The notes under the pieces are model-generated. The model did no database searches and was not told the DNA's origin. It was given only the letters and a program-made list of their open reading frames with translations. Shown here in pieces: positions 42,176-51,154 of a stretch of 64,000 bases of DNA (position 1 is the stretch's first letter; each line of letters opens with the position of its first letter). The stretch is from Streptomyces sp. SAJ15 (lineage in GTDB: Bacteria > Actinomycetota > Actinomycetes > Streptomycetales > Streptomycetaceae), in assembly GCF_007595705.1 (NCBI RefSeq), contig NZ_NISY01000008.1, forward strand, positions 186,001 to 250,000, in the 5' to 3' direction. A program made the translations under genes and the position numbers.

Positions 42176-43222
42176 ATGAACCAAGGCACCCCGCCGGGGT
42201 TGGACCTCGGGCGTCTGCGCGCGCATCTGGACCGGGAGCGCCCCGGGATGGTGCGCGGAGCGCTGCACGCCGAGCTGATCGAGGGCGGCCGCTCCAACCT
42301 CACCTACGCGGTCGACGACGGCACCGACCGCTGGGTGGTGCGCCGGCCGCCGCTCGGCCATGTGCTCGCCACCGCGCACGACATGGCGCGCGAGCACCGG
42401 GTGATCAGCGCGCTGCACCCGACGGCGGTGCCGGTCCCGGAGCCGCTGCTGCTGTGCGCGGACGAGTCCGTGCTCGGATCGCCCTTCTACGTCATGGAGT
42501 TCGTGGAAGGGACGCCCTACCGCGACGCCGAGCAGCTCACCGCGCTCGGCCCCGAGCGCACCCGCGGCGTGCTGCTCGGCCTGGTGGACGCGCTGGTCGA
42601 GCTGCACGCGGTGGACCCGGCCGCGGTGGGACTGGCCGACTTCGGGCGCCCCGAGGGCTTCCTGGAGCGGCAGTCACGCCGCTGGGGCAAGCAGCTCGCC
42701 GCGTCCCGCGACCGGGAGCTGCCCGGGATCGACCGGCTGCACGACGCCCTGACGGACTCGCTGCCCGAGTCCCCCGCGGCCACCGTCATCCACGGCGACT
42801 ACCGCCTCGACAACGTCCTCGTCGGCGCCGACGACCGGATCCGGGCGATTCTCGACTGGGAGATGTCCACGCTCGGCGATCCGCTGACCGACCTCGGGCT
42901 GCTGGTGATGTACAGCGAGTACCCGGACCTGCCCGGCTCGCCGATCGCCACCACCCACGGCGCCCCCGGCCACCCCGCCCCGGCCGAACTGGTGCGCCGC
43001 TACGCCGAGCGCTCGGGCCGGGACGTCTCCGGCGTCTCCTGGTACACCGCCTTCGCCTACTTCAAGCTCGCGGTGATCCTGGAGGGAATCCACTACCGCT
43101 ACACGCTCGGCCAGACCGTCGGGGCCGGGTTCGACCGCATCGGCGAGCTCGTGCCGGTGTTCATCGAGCGCGGCCTCGCCACGCTCGCCGACCGAGGCCC
43201 CCACCAGGACCAGGAGCGCTGA
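42176..43222 (+). CDS. Phosphotransferase (APH/ACAD10-11 kinase-like) family protein
   Basis: A 348-residue kinase-fold protein of the APH family. The nucleotide-binding N-lobe has EGGRSNLTYAVDDGTDRWVVRRPP. The catalytic loop is HGDYRLDNVLVG (Asp in HGDxxxxN) and the metal Asp is in AILDWEMSTLGDPLTDLG. This subgroup is fused to acyl-CoA dehydrogenase in animal ACAD10/ACAD11 and appears as LvaA in levulinate catabolism, where it phosphorylates the 4-hydroxy group of an acyl-CoA. Here the acyl-CoA dehydrogenase gene follows after 4 bp. GGAGGAAG precedes the ATG. True antibiotic phosphorylation is less likely. Confidence 0.88.
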   Translation: MNQGTPPGLDLGRLRAHLDRERPGMVRGALHAELIEGGRSNLTYAVDDGTDRWVVRRPPLGHVLATAHDMAREHRVISALHPTAVPVPEPLLLCADESVLGSPFYVMEFVEGTPYRDAEQLTALGPERTRGVLLGLVDALVELHAVDPAAVGLADFGRPEGFLERQSRRWGKQLAASRDRELPGIDRLHDALTDSLPESPAATVIHGDYRLDNVLVGADDRIRAILDWEMSTLGDPLTDLGLLVMYSEYPDLPGSPIATTHGAPGHPAPAELVRRYAERSGRDVSGVSWYTAFAYFKLAVILEGIHYRYTLGQTVGAGFDRIGELVPVFIERGLATLADRGPHQDQER

Positions 43223-43226
43223 GACC

Positions 43227-44444
43227 GTGGACTTCGCATTCGACGCCCGTACCGAGGAACTCCGCGGCCGGCTGCTGGCGTTCATGGAGGAGCACGTGTT
43301 CCCCGCCGAGGCGGTGGCGGAGGAGCAGCGGGCGCGGCTGGACTCGCCCTGGCGAACGCCGCCCGTGGTGGAGGAGCTGAAGGCGGAGGCCCGCCGCCGC
43401 GGCCTGTGGAACCTCTTCCTGCCCGACCCGGAGCTGGGCGCCGGACTGACCAACCTCCAGTACGCGCCGCTGGCCGAGATCACCGGCCGCAGCCCGCAGC
43501 TGGCCCCCGTCGCGCTCAACTGCGCCGCCCCGGACACCGGCAACATGGAGCTGCTGGCGCAGTTCGGCTCGCGGGAGCAGCGGGAGCGCTGGCTGGAGCC
43601 GCTGCTGGCGGGTGAGATCCGGTCGGCCTTCGCGATGACCGAGCCGGAGGTGGCCTCCTCCGACGCCACCAACATCGAGACCCGTATCGAGCGGGACGGC
43701 GACACCTATGTCGTCACCGGCCGCAAGTGGTACATCTCCGGCGCCATGCACCCGGACTGTCGGATCTTCATCGTCATGGGCAAGACCGACCCGGCCGGCG
43801 CGGACGTGCGCCGCCAGCAGTCGATGGTGCTGGTGCCGCGCGACACCGAGGGCGTCGAGGTGCGCCGGGCGATGCGGGTCTACGGCTACGAGGACCACTA
43901 CCACGGCGGCCACGCCGAGGTCGTCTTCCACGGCGCCCGGGTGCCGGTGGGCAACCTCGTCGGCGAGGAGGGCGGCGGCTTCGCCATCGCCCAGGCCCGC
44001 CTCGGCCCCGGCCGGATCCACCACTGCATGCGACTGATCGGCATGGCCGAGCGGGCGATCGAGCTGATGTGCCGCCGCGCGGTGTCCCGCACCGCCTTCG
44101 GCACCCCGTTGGCGCGGCAGGGTCAGGTCCAGGAGTGGATCGCCGACTCCCGGGTGGCGGTGGAGCAGCTGCGGCTGCTGGTGCTCAAGACGGCATGGCT
44201 GATGGACACCGTCGGCAACCGCGCGGCGCACACCGAGATCCAGGCCATCAAGATCGCGACCCCGCGCACGGTCGTCGACATCCTGGACCGCGCGGTCCAG
44301 CTGCACGGCGCGGCCGGCGTCAGCCAGGACACCCCGCTGGCCGAACTGTGGGCCGCCGCGCGCACCCTGCGGCTCGCGGACGGGCCGGACGAGGTGCACC
44401 AGCGGTCGCTGGCCCGGCGCGAGCTGAAGAAGTACCTGCCGTAG
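43227..44444 (+). CDS. Acyl-CoA dehydrogenase, ACAD10/11-like
   Basis: A 405-residue flavoprotein of the acyl-CoA dehydrogenase family. Typical blocks are FAMTEPEVASSDATNIET (FAD and substrate contacts), GRKWYISGAMHPDC, RLGPGRIHHCMRLIG and the C-terminal QLHGAAGVSQDTPLAELWAAAR. The HHCMR and QDTPLA blocks are those of the ACAD10/11 branch, and the usual Glu-base region differs from short-chain types. The start is GTG 43227, 4 bp after the kinase stop, so the two form an operon. It may catalyse the elimination/reduction step on the phosphorylated acyl-CoA made by the kinase. Confidence 0.9.
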   Translation: MDFAFDARTEELRGRLLAFMEEHVFPAEAVAEEQRARLDSPWRTPPVVEELKAEARRRGLWNLFLPDPELGAGLTNLQYAPLAEITGRSPQLAPVALNCAAPDTGNMELLAQFGSREQRERWLEPLLAGEIRSAFAMTEPEVASSDATNIETRIERDGDTYVVTGRKWYISGAMHPDCRIFIVMGKTDPAGADVRRQQSMVLVPRDTEGVEVRRAMRVYGYEDHYHGGHAEVVFHGARVPVGNLVGEEGGGFAIAQARLGPGRIHHCMRLIGMAERAIELMCRRAVSRTAFGTPLARQGQVQEWIADSRVAVEQLRLLVLKTAWLMDTVGNRAAHTEIQAIKIATPRTVVDILDRAVQLHGAAGVSQDTPLAELWAAARTLRLADGPDEVHQRSLARRELKKYLP

Positions 44445-44520
44445 CCCGGCGGGCCGGGGGGGCGTAGCCCCGCTGGAGGGGCCGGGGGGGCGTAGCCCGG
44501 CCGGTGGGGCCGGGGGCCGC
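44445..44520. repeat. Direct repeat after acyl-CoA dehydrogenase gene
   Basis: Two copies, 29 bp apart, of a GGGCCGGGGGGGCGTAGCCC-like sequence follow the stop codon. The spacer to the convergent tetR gene is otherwise G/C-only and shows no clear hairpin with a defined loop. Confidence 0.5.
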
Positions 44521-44600
44521 GGCGGCGACACCGCGGTCGCTCCCGACCCCGCCCGAGAACGGCCGCGGCAAGCGCGGCCGGCGGGCTCCGGGCCGGCCTC

Positions 44601-45206
44601 TCAGGGCCGCAGCGCGCGCAGCAGCAGGTCCGCCAGGTGGTCGGCGACCTGCTGCGGCGTCAGCGGCCCGTCCGGGCGGTACCAGGTGCCCAGGTGGTGG
44701 ACGGACCCGAAGTGGTAGTCCACCACCAGGTCGGCCGGGGTGGCGTCGCTGAACACGCCGCCGCGCTGGCCCTCCTCGATGAGCTGGCGGAACCGCTCGT
44801 GGTAGCGGCGCCGCTCGGCCCGCACCTGCCGGTGCTTCTCGGGGCTCAGGTGGTGCATCGAACGGAAGAAGATCATGGCGTCGTCGAGGTTCTCGATGGT
44901 GGTGACCACGACGTCGGCGGCCGCCGCGCGCAGCCGCTCCGCCACCGGCGCGTCCGCGTCCGCGAAGGAGTCCAGGCGCTCCTGCTGGAGCCGGAGCACC
45001 CGTCCGTACACCTCGTGCAGCAGATCGTCCTTGGAGCCGAAGTAGTGGTACAGCGCGCCCTTGGTGACGCCCGCCGCCTCCACGATCTCCTGGACCGAGG
45101 TGCGGTCGTAGCCGCGCTCGGCGAAGAGGCGGGTGGCGGCGGCCAGCAGCCGCTGCGGCACCGGCTGGTTCGCCGGTTTCGCATCGTTCTCCGTCGTTCT
45201 GGCCAT
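44601..45206 (-). CDS. TetR family regulator of acyl-CoA catabolism
   Basis: A 201-residue TetR repressor. The HTH is TSVQEIVEAAGVTKGALYHYFGSKDDLL near residues 28-55, split over helices 2-4. The ligand domain has DDAMIFFRSMHHLSPEKH and a DYHFGSVHHLGTWYRPDGPL C-terminal segment, common in regulators of fatty-acid or acyl-CoA genes. The ATG at 45206 has AGGTGG upstream; GTG 45215 is an alternative. It is the third gene of the SDR-ligase-tetR set and likely binds the ATACCGAC(C/T)GGT sites at 36132, 42084 and 47855, with an acyl-CoA as inducer. The operator assignment is inference. Confidence 0.9.
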   Translation of the reverse strand: MARTTENDAKPANQPVPQRLLAAATRLFAERGYDRTSVQEIVEAAGVTKGALYHYFGSKDDLLHEVYGRVLRLQQERLDSFADADAPVAERLRAAAADVVVTTIENLDDAMIFFRSMHHLSPEKHRQVRAERRRYHERFRQLIEEGQRGGVFSDATPADLVVDYHFGSVHHLGTWYRPDGPLTPQQVADHLADLLLRALRP

Positions 45207-45241
45207 GGTCGCCACCTGCCTCTCTCTGCTTGCCCGGGCCG

Positions 45242-46963
45242 CTAGGCCGGTTCCGTGCGGGAGCGCAGCTCCCGCCGGAGGATCTTCCCACTGGTCGTCT
45301 TCGGCAGCTCCGGAAGGATGTCCACCGCGCGCGGGTACTTGTACGCGGCCAGCCGCTCCCGACAGTAGGCGGTCAGCTCGCCGGGCTCGGCGCTCGCGCC
45401 CGGGCGCAGGCTCACATACGCCTTGACCGTCTCGCCGCGGTAGGCGTCGGGCACCCCGACCACGGCTGCCTCGCGCACCGCCGGATGGGTGTAGAGCACG
45501 TCCTCGACCTCGCGCGGCCAGACCTTGAAGCCGGAGGCGTTGATCATGTCCTTCTTGCGGTCGACGACGTAGAGCCAGCCGCCCCGGTCCATGAAGCCGA
45601 TGTCACCGGTGCGCAGCTCCCCCTCGGGGAAGGCCGCCGCGGTCGCCTCCGGGCGCCGCCAGTAGCCGGGGACCACCATGGGGCCGCGGACGACGATCTC
45701 GCCCCGCTCGCCCAACGGCACCTCCGCGCCGCCGTCGTCGACGATCCGTACGAGCGTCTCCGGCGCGGGCACGCCGACGGCGAGGGTGCCGGAGGCCGCG
45801 TCGACGGGCGCCTCGGTGCCGGGCGGAACGCTGGCGCAGGGGGCGGAGCACTCGGTCAGCCCGTAGCCGTTGTGGATATAGCGGCCGAACTCGGTACGGA
45901 ACCGCTCGACCAGGGCGGGCGGCAGCGGCGCCCCGCCGGAGGAGATCACGCGGAAGGAGGCGAAGTGGCCGGGGCCGACCCGCGGGTGGGCCATCAGCGC
46001 CATGAAGGCGGTGGCCGGGCCGACGGTGTAGGCGGGGCGGTGCTCGGCGAAGGCGTCCAGCACCACGCCCGCCTCGAAGCGGTGGGCGAGCGCCAGGGTC
46101 CCGCCCGCCGCGAAGCAGGCGGACAGCTCGCAGACCATGCCGGTGATGTGGAACAGCGGGGCCAGCGCGAAGTAGGTCGATCCCACGGGCAGGGCGTGGT
46201 TGACCCGCTGCCGCTCGGCGTTGAAGACGAGGTTGCCGTGGGTGTTGGTGGCGCCCTTGGGGGCGCCGCTGGTCCCGGAGGTGTAGCTGATCAGCGCGAT
46301 GTCGTCCGGGTCGGGGCCCGCGGCCGTGGCCGCGGGCGGCCGGGCGCCGGCGGAGGCCACGGCGAAGAGGTCCACCGCGGTGGGCGGTTCCGCCGCGGCC
46401 ACCCCTACCCGCTCGCCCACCGGGACCGGGGCGGGCGCCGGGACCGGGGCGGAGGCCAGGGCGCGCAGCACCCGCGGGTCGTCGCGGGTCTGGAAGTCGC
46501 GGTCGCGCGCGGTGTAGGCCAGCCGCACCGCGGAGTCCGCGGCCACCTCCCGTACGTACTCCCCCCAGGCGTGGTCGGAGCAGACCAGGGCGACCGCCCC
46601 GGAGTCGGCCAGGACGTGCGCCAGCTCCCCGGCCTTGTACATCGGGTTGACCGGGATCGCCACGCCGCCCGCCTTCCACGCGCCGAGCAGCGCGAGCACG
46701 AAGTGCGGGGTGTTCTGCAGCATGACGGCGATGCGGTCGCCACGCCGGAAGCCGTGGCCGGCCAGATGGCCGGCGATCGCGTCGGAGAGCTCGTCGGCCT
46801 CCCGGTAGCTCAGCCGCCCGTCGAAGTAGGCGACCGCGGTGCGCTCGGGGGTCGCGGCCACCGCGTCCCGGAAGGCGTGCAGCACGCTCGGGCGCGGCCG
46901 CACCCGGGAGCGCTGGGCGTCGTTGAGCTGCGCCAGCCAGGGCTGGTCCTGGTACGTGGTCAT
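45242..46963 (-). CDS. AMP-forming acyl-CoA synthetase
   Basis: A 573-residue ANL-superfamily ligase. The P-loop is YTSGTSGAPKG, followed by GYGLTE, the ELRTGDIGFMDRGGWLYVVDRKKDM hinge region and the catalytic Lys motif PKTTSGKILRREL at the C-terminus. It activates a carboxylic acid as acyl-AMP and then acyl-CoA. A Pro/Ala/Val-rich insert of about 40 residues sits before the P-loop. It lies between the SDR gene (77 bp upstream) and tetR (35 bp downstream) in one direction. It probably feeds the kinase and acyl-CoA dehydrogenase encoded at 42-44 kb. Confidence 0.93.
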   Translation of the reverse strand: MTTYQDQPWLAQLNDAQRSRVRPRPSVLHAFRDAVAATPERTAVAYFDGRLSYREADELSDAIAGHLAGHGFRRGDRIAVMLQNTPHFVLALLGAWKAGGVAIPVNPMYKAGELAHVLADSGAVALVCSDHAWGEYVREVAADSAVRLAYTARDRDFQTRDDPRVLRALASAPVPAPAPVPVGERVGVAAAEPPTAVDLFAVASAGARPPAATAAGPDPDDIALISYTSGTSGAPKGATNTHGNLVFNAERQRVNHALPVGSTYFALAPLFHITGMVCELSACFAAGGTLALAHRFEAGVVLDAFAEHRPAYTVGPATAFMALMAHPRVGPGHFASFRVISSGGAPLPPALVERFRTEFGRYIHNGYGLTECSAPCASVPPGTEAPVDAASGTLAVGVPAPETLVRIVDDGGAEVPLGERGEIVVRGPMVVPGYWRRPEATAAAFPEGELRTGDIGFMDRGGWLYVVDRKKDMINASGFKVWPREVEDVLYTHPAVREAAVVGVPDAYRGETVKAYVSLRPGASAEPGELTAYCRERLAAYKYPRAVDILPELPKTTSGKILRRELRSRTEPA

Positions 46964-47040
46964 GGGTGCGGCCCCTGTCTGCCGAGGGTGCGGGCGGTGG
47001 ACGGACGGGGTGGGGCGGGACGGGCCGGGGCGCGGGCGGG

Positions 47041-47811
47041 TCAGCCGGCGGCCTCGGCGCGTTCGAGCTTCTGCTGAATGCGGTTCATGCGGTCGAGCCA
47101 GCGGTCGGTGTCGCCGGCGCGCGCCGCGTAGAAGTCGCCCACCTCGGGGTGGGGAAGGATCAGGAACCGCCCCTTCGCCATGCCGTCGAACACCGCGTCG
47201 GCGACCTGCTCGGGCTCGATCGCGGTCGGGGCCAGCACCAGGTCACCGGCGCTGCCGGTGCCGCGCAGCATATCCGTACGCACTCCCTGCGGGCAGACCG
47301 CGTGCACCCGCACGCCCCGGTGCCGGTAGGTCGCGGAGAGCCACTCGGCGAATGCGAGGGCCGCGTGCTTGGAGACGCTGTAGGGCGCGGAGCCGACCAT
47401 GGTGAGCAACCCGGCGGCGGAGACGGTGGCGATGAAGCGGCCGCTGCCCCGGTCCAGCCAGTCGGGGAGCAGTTCGCGGGCCGCGCGGACGTGCGCCATC
47501 ACATTGACGTCCCAGGCCGCGGCCCAGACCTCCTCCGTGGCCTCCGGGCCGCCGGTCGGGGCTACGCCCGCGTTGGCGCAGTAGACGTCGACGGTCCCGC
47601 CGAGCGCGGCGCGGGCCGCGGGGACGATGCCGGAGGCGTCTCCGGGGACGGCGTGGCCGCCGATCTCGGCGGCCACGGCCTCGGCCTTGGCCGCGTCGAT
47701 GTCGTTGACCACCACCCGGGCGCCCTCGGCGGCGAACCTGCGGGCGAGGGCGGCCCCGATGCCGCCGCCCGCTCCGGTGACGACCACTCCGGCTCCACTC
47801 ACGGTCTCCAC
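47041..47811 (-). CDS. SDR family oxidoreductase of acyl-CoA locus
   Basis: A 256-residue SDR. The cofactor motif is VVVTGAGGGIGAALAR at the N-terminus, then CANAG in place of the usual NNAG, and the catalytic Tyr/Lys in APYSVSKHAAL. The start is GTG 47811 with GGGAG eight bases upstream. It is the first gene of the SDR-ligase-tetR operon, with an ATACCGACTGGTT operator 44 bp upstream. It may oxidise a hydroxyacyl-CoA or a related alcohol; in the lva parallel this would be LvaD. Confidence 0.9.
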   Translation of the reverse strand: METVSGAGVVVTGAGGGIGAALARRFAAEGARVVVNDIDAAKAEAVAAEIGGHAVPGDASGIVPAARAALGGTVDVYCANAGVAPTGGPEATEEVWAAAWDVNVMAHVRAARELLPDWLDRGSGRFIATVSAAGLLTMVGSAPYSVSKHAALAFAEWLSATYRHRGVRVHAVCPQGVRTDMLRGTGSAGDLVLAPTAIEPEQVADAVFDGMAKGRFLILPHPEVGDFYAARAGDTDRWLDRMNRIQQKLERAEAAG

Positions 47812-47854
47812 GTCTGACGCTCCCTCGGCTCGGTCCCACGCTGCGTGCCGGCAG

Positions 47855-47870
47855 ACTAACCAGTCGGTAT
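47855..47870. promoter_or_regulatory. ATACCGACTGGT-type TetR operator, copy C
   Basis: ACTAACCAGTCGGTAT (complement ATACCGACTGGTTAGT) lies 44 bp upstream of the SDR-ligase-tetR operon. It shares ATACCGAC(C/T)GGT with the other two sites and would give autoregulation. Confidence 0.68.
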
Positions 47871-47978
47871 GTAGCGACGGAAGGGGGCGGGGCCCCGGGC
47901 GGGGGTGGGGCTGACCCCACCCCGAACCGGGGCACTGGCCGGATGGTTCGGGCCCTCCCCCGCCGGGACCCTTGATCC

Positions 47979-49391
47979 ATGCGACGACATCGAGCCACCG
48001 TCCTGACCGCCGCCCTCCTCTGCCTGGGGGCGCTCGGCTCCGCCGGGGCCGCCCCCGCCCTCGCCGAATCTCCGCACACCTCTCGGGCGCCGTGGGCCGC
48101 CCCGACCGCCCACGGCTCCGCCACCGCCCCGGCCCCACACACCGACCCGGTCACCGCCCTCGAACGCGCCGCGCACCCGCTGCGCTCCACCGAGCCCTCC
48201 GGCCCGTCGAGCGACCTGCGGCCGTTCGGTCGCATGGTGGGGGACGCGAAGGTGGTGGGGCTGGGCGAGGCCACCCACGGCTCACACGAGTTCTTCGCCA
48301 TGAAGCACCGGGTGTTCCGCTATCTGGTGGAGCAGCAGGGGTTCCGCAGCTTCGCCCTGGAGGCCCCCTGGAGCACCGGGCTGCGGCTCAACGCGTATGT
48401 GCTGCGCGGCGAGGGCGACCCACGGCGGATCATGCGCGAGGAGTTCCAGGACGCCTACCGCTTCTGGAACAACGACGAGTATCTGTCGCTGCTCCGCTGG
48501 ATGCGCGCCTACAACGTGGCGCACCCCAAGGACCCGGTCCAGTTCATGGGCGACGACTTCGGCTACGCGGGCCCGGAGCTGTACGACCGGGTGACCGACT
48601 ATGTGCGGGAGGCCCACCCGGCGCTCCTGCCCGAGTTCACCGAGCTCTACCGCGGCCTGCGCCCCACCACCGACGTGCGCGCGTACATGACCGCGTATAT
48701 GGCGAAGCCGCTGGACGAGCGGCGGGAGATGGCCGCGCGGACGCGGCGCGCGCTCGATCTGCTGAGCGCGCGGCGGCCGGGGTCCGGACCGGCGGAGCGG
48801 GCGCGGTTCGCCTGGGCGGTGCGCCATGCGACCGCCCTCGACCAGACCGCCCAGCAGTACGCGTTCGACTTCGCCGACCCCACCGGCGTGCGGGACGCCA
48901 TGCTCTTCCGCGACCGGGCCATGGCCGACAACACGGCCTGGTGGCAGCGGCAGACCGGGGACAGGGTGCTGCTCTCCGCCCACAACGCGCACGTCTCCTA
49001 CGAGAGCTACGACGCCGGGAGCTACCCGCGGATGCAGGGCGCCTTCCTGCGGGACCGGCTCGGCAGCGACTATGTGAGTGTGGGGTTCACCTTCGACCGG
49101 GGCTCGTTCAAGGCCACCGACCCCGAGGGTAAGGCGATCTCCACGCACACGGTCGGCCCCGCCGCTCCGGGGAGCAACGAGCACACCCTGGACCGGGTGC
49201 GCCACCGCGACTACGTCGTGGACCTGCGCTCCGCGCCGCCCGCGGCGCGCGCCTGGCTGGCGACGCCGCGACCGACACGCGCCATCGGCACGTCCTACCC
49301 GGAGCCGGACCGTTCCCTCGCGCTGGCCCCCTCCCATGACGTCCTGATCCATCTGCGGGAGATGCGCGCGGCGGAGCTGCTCCCGGAGTGA
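47979..49391 (+). CDS. Secreted erythromycin-esterase family protein
   Basis: A 470-residue exported protein. The signal peptide is about residues 1-29 (ends PALA). The Ere-family core has VVGLGEATHGSHEFFAMKHRVFRYL with the conserved Glu and His residues near 95, FALEAPWSTGLRLN, FMGDDFGYAGPELYDRV and LLSAHNAHVSYES. Family members hydrolyse macrolide lactones, but many streptomycete paralogues are secreted and of unknown substrate, so resistance cannot be assumed. The ATG at 47979 gives a good signal peptide; its ribosome site is weak. It is divergent from the SDR operon. Confidence 0.88.
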   Translation: MRRHRATVLTAALLCLGALGSAGAAPALAESPHTSRAPWAAPTAHGSATAPAPHTDPVTALERAAHPLRSTEPSGPSSDLRPFGRMVGDAKVVGLGEATHGSHEFFAMKHRVFRYLVEQQGFRSFALEAPWSTGLRLNAYVLRGEGDPRRIMREEFQDAYRFWNNDEYLSLLRWMRAYNVAHPKDPVQFMGDDFGYAGPELYDRVTDYVREAHPALLPEFTELYRGLRPTTDVRAYMTAYMAKPLDERREMAARTRRALDLLSARRPGSGPAERARFAWAVRHATALDQTAQQYAFDFADPTGVRDAMLFRDRAMADNTAWWQRQTGDRVLLSAHNAHVSYESYDAGSYPRMQGAFLRDRLGSDYVSVGFTFDRGSFKATDPEGKAISTHTVGPAAPGSNEHTLDRVRHRDYVVDLRSAPPAARAWLATPRPTRAIGTSYPEPDRSLALAPSHDVLIHLREMRAAELLPE

Positions 49392-49530
49392 CACCTCTCC
49401 TCGGAGCGGTCCGGGGCCGCCGCGGGGTGAATCTCCCGGTTACCGGCGGGAAACGCCTGCGTGGCGTATGGCCGCCGCCCCGACAGGTTGGGACGATGCG
49501 CGCACATCGGACCACCTGAGGGGGACGGCC

Positions 49531-51015
49531 ATGGCGGGCATGACTGTCGAGCCGCACTGGGAGCTCACCTTCGACGCCGACGGCGACGTCGACGCCGCAC
49601 AGCGGGAGCGGCTGGTGCGGGGCATCGAACGCGAGAAGATCACCGATCTCGTGGTGTTCTCGCACGGCTGGAACAACGACCGGTCGACCGCCGTGCGGCT
49701 CTACGACCGGTTCTTCACGCCCTTCGCCGGGATCCTCGGCCGCGCGCCCGCCGTCCGGCTGGGGTACGTGGGCGTGATCTGGCCGTCGATGCGGTTCACC
49801 GACGAGCCCATTCCCGACCTCCCCCGATCGACGGCCGCCCCGGCGACCCCGCCCGACGGCCGCCTCGACCCGGCGACGCGGCGCGCGCTCGCCGACGTCT
49901 TCCCCGACCGCGAGCAGACCTTGGACCGGATCGCGGACCTGTTGGCGGAGCGGCCGGAGGAGCCGGCCGCGTTCGAGGAGTTCGCCGGGCTGGTACGGGA
50001 GCTGGTCGAGCCGCCCGCGGGGTCGGTCACCGCGCGGGCCGGCTTCCGCACGGACGGGGAGGCCGAGGAGGACGGCCCGCCGGCGATGCTCAGCGAGGAC
50101 GCGCTCACGGTGTGCCGGACGTTCACCGCGGCCCTGGCCGAGCTGCCCGGCACCGCCGTGAGCCCCGCGCCCGACACCCTGGCCGCCGGGCCCCCCGACC
50201 CGGCCGCCGGGCCCGACACCGCGACCGTCGGGCCCGAAGCGGAGCGCTCGGCGTTCCTCGGGCGCGGGCTGAAGCGGCTGTGGCACGGCGCCCACGAACT
50301 GCTCCGCCAGGCCAGCTACTACACGATGAAGCGGAGGGCCGGGTCGGTCGGCGAGCGGGGCCTCGGCCCGCTGCTGGGCGCGCTGGGCGACGCCCGTCCC
50401 GACACCCGTGTGCATCTGGTCGGGCACAGCTTCGGCGCCCGGCTGGTGGCGTACGCGCTGCGCGGACTGCCACGGGACGCCCGAAACGTGAAGTCGGTGA
50501 CGCTGCTCCAGGGCGCCTTCTCGCACTACGCCTTCGCCGGGCGGCTGCCGCACGCGTCCGACCGCGGCGGGGCGCTGCACGGCGCGCAGCGCCGGGTGGA
50601 CGGACCGCTGGTCTCCTGCTTCTCCGCTCACGACAGCGCGCTCGGCGTGCTGTACCCCCTCGCCTCCCGGGTGGCCCGCGACTCCTCCTCCCGACAGACC
50701 GAGTCCGCCGGGAGCGCGGAGTCCACCCGTAACGCCGAGTCCGCCCGGAACGCCGAGGACTCAGCCACCGCGCTCCTGTCGCGCGACCCGCGCTGGGGGG
50801 CCATCGGCTTCGACGGCATCCAGGCGGTGGACGACTGCCGTCGGCTGACGCTGGCCGAGGCGCTGCGCGGGCCGTTCCCGGCGGACGGCTGCGTCAGCGT
50901 CGACGCGGGTTCGGTGGTCGACGACGACGATCCGGTGGTGGGCGCGCACAGCGACATCTGCCATGAGGAGTTGGCGCGGATCGTCTGCGCCGCCGGGCGG
51001 ATCGGGCACCCTTGA
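49531..51015 (+). CDS. Alpha/beta-hydrolase-fold protein, function unknown
   Basis: A 494-residue protein. An oxyanion-side strand ITDLVVFSHGWNN comes early and the nucleophile elbow VHLVGHSFGARLV (GxSxG) is near the middle, so an alpha/beta hydrolase fold is clear. A long insertion of about 150 residues, partly acidic and Pro-rich, separates the two. Near the C-terminus are short NAES/NAED repeats and a DPRWGAIGFDGIQAV segment. The ATG at 49531 has GAGGGGG upstream. Such proteins are often mis-annotated as kinases. No signal peptide is seen. Substrate unknown. Confidence 0.8.
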   Translation: MAGMTVEPHWELTFDADGDVDAAQRERLVRGIEREKITDLVVFSHGWNNDRSTAVRLYDRFFTPFAGILGRAPAVRLGYVGVIWPSMRFTDEPIPDLPRSTAAPATPPDGRLDPATRRALADVFPDREQTLDRIADLLAERPEEPAAFEEFAGLVRELVEPPAGSVTARAGFRTDGEAEEDGPPAMLSEDALTVCRTFTAALAELPGTAVSPAPDTLAAGPPDPAAGPDTATVGPEAERSAFLGRGLKRLWHGAHELLRQASYYTMKRRAGSVGERGLGPLLGALGDARPDTRVHLVGHSFGARLVAYALRGLPRDARNVKSVTLLQGAFSHYAFAGRLPHASDRGGALHGAQRRVDGPLVSCFSAHDSALGVLYPLASRVARDSSSRQTESAGSAESTRNAESARNAEDSATALLSRDPRWGAIGFDGIQAVDDCRRLTLAEALRGPFPADGCVSVDAGSVVDDDDPVVGAHSDICHEELARIVCAAGRIGHP

Positions 51016-51154
51016 TCCCGGCGTGACCACCCGGCACGGGGCGCGCCGCGGTTCCCGCCTCCGCATTCGCAATCGTTTTCGATGGATCCGGATCGCGGCG
51101 CGCCACGTCCCATTCGACGACGAGTCGGGTCCGCACTCGCGGAGGTGAGATGGA

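Noticed and set aside
42176..43222. Aminoglycoside resistance gene
   Set aside because: APH fold is real, but the tight coupling to an acyl-CoA dehydrogenase points to the ACAD10/11-LvaA group, not drug phosphorylation.
47979..49391. Macrolide resistance by erythromycin esterase
   Set aside because: Family match is clear, but it has a signal peptide and no antibiotic cluster context; substrate cannot be assumed.
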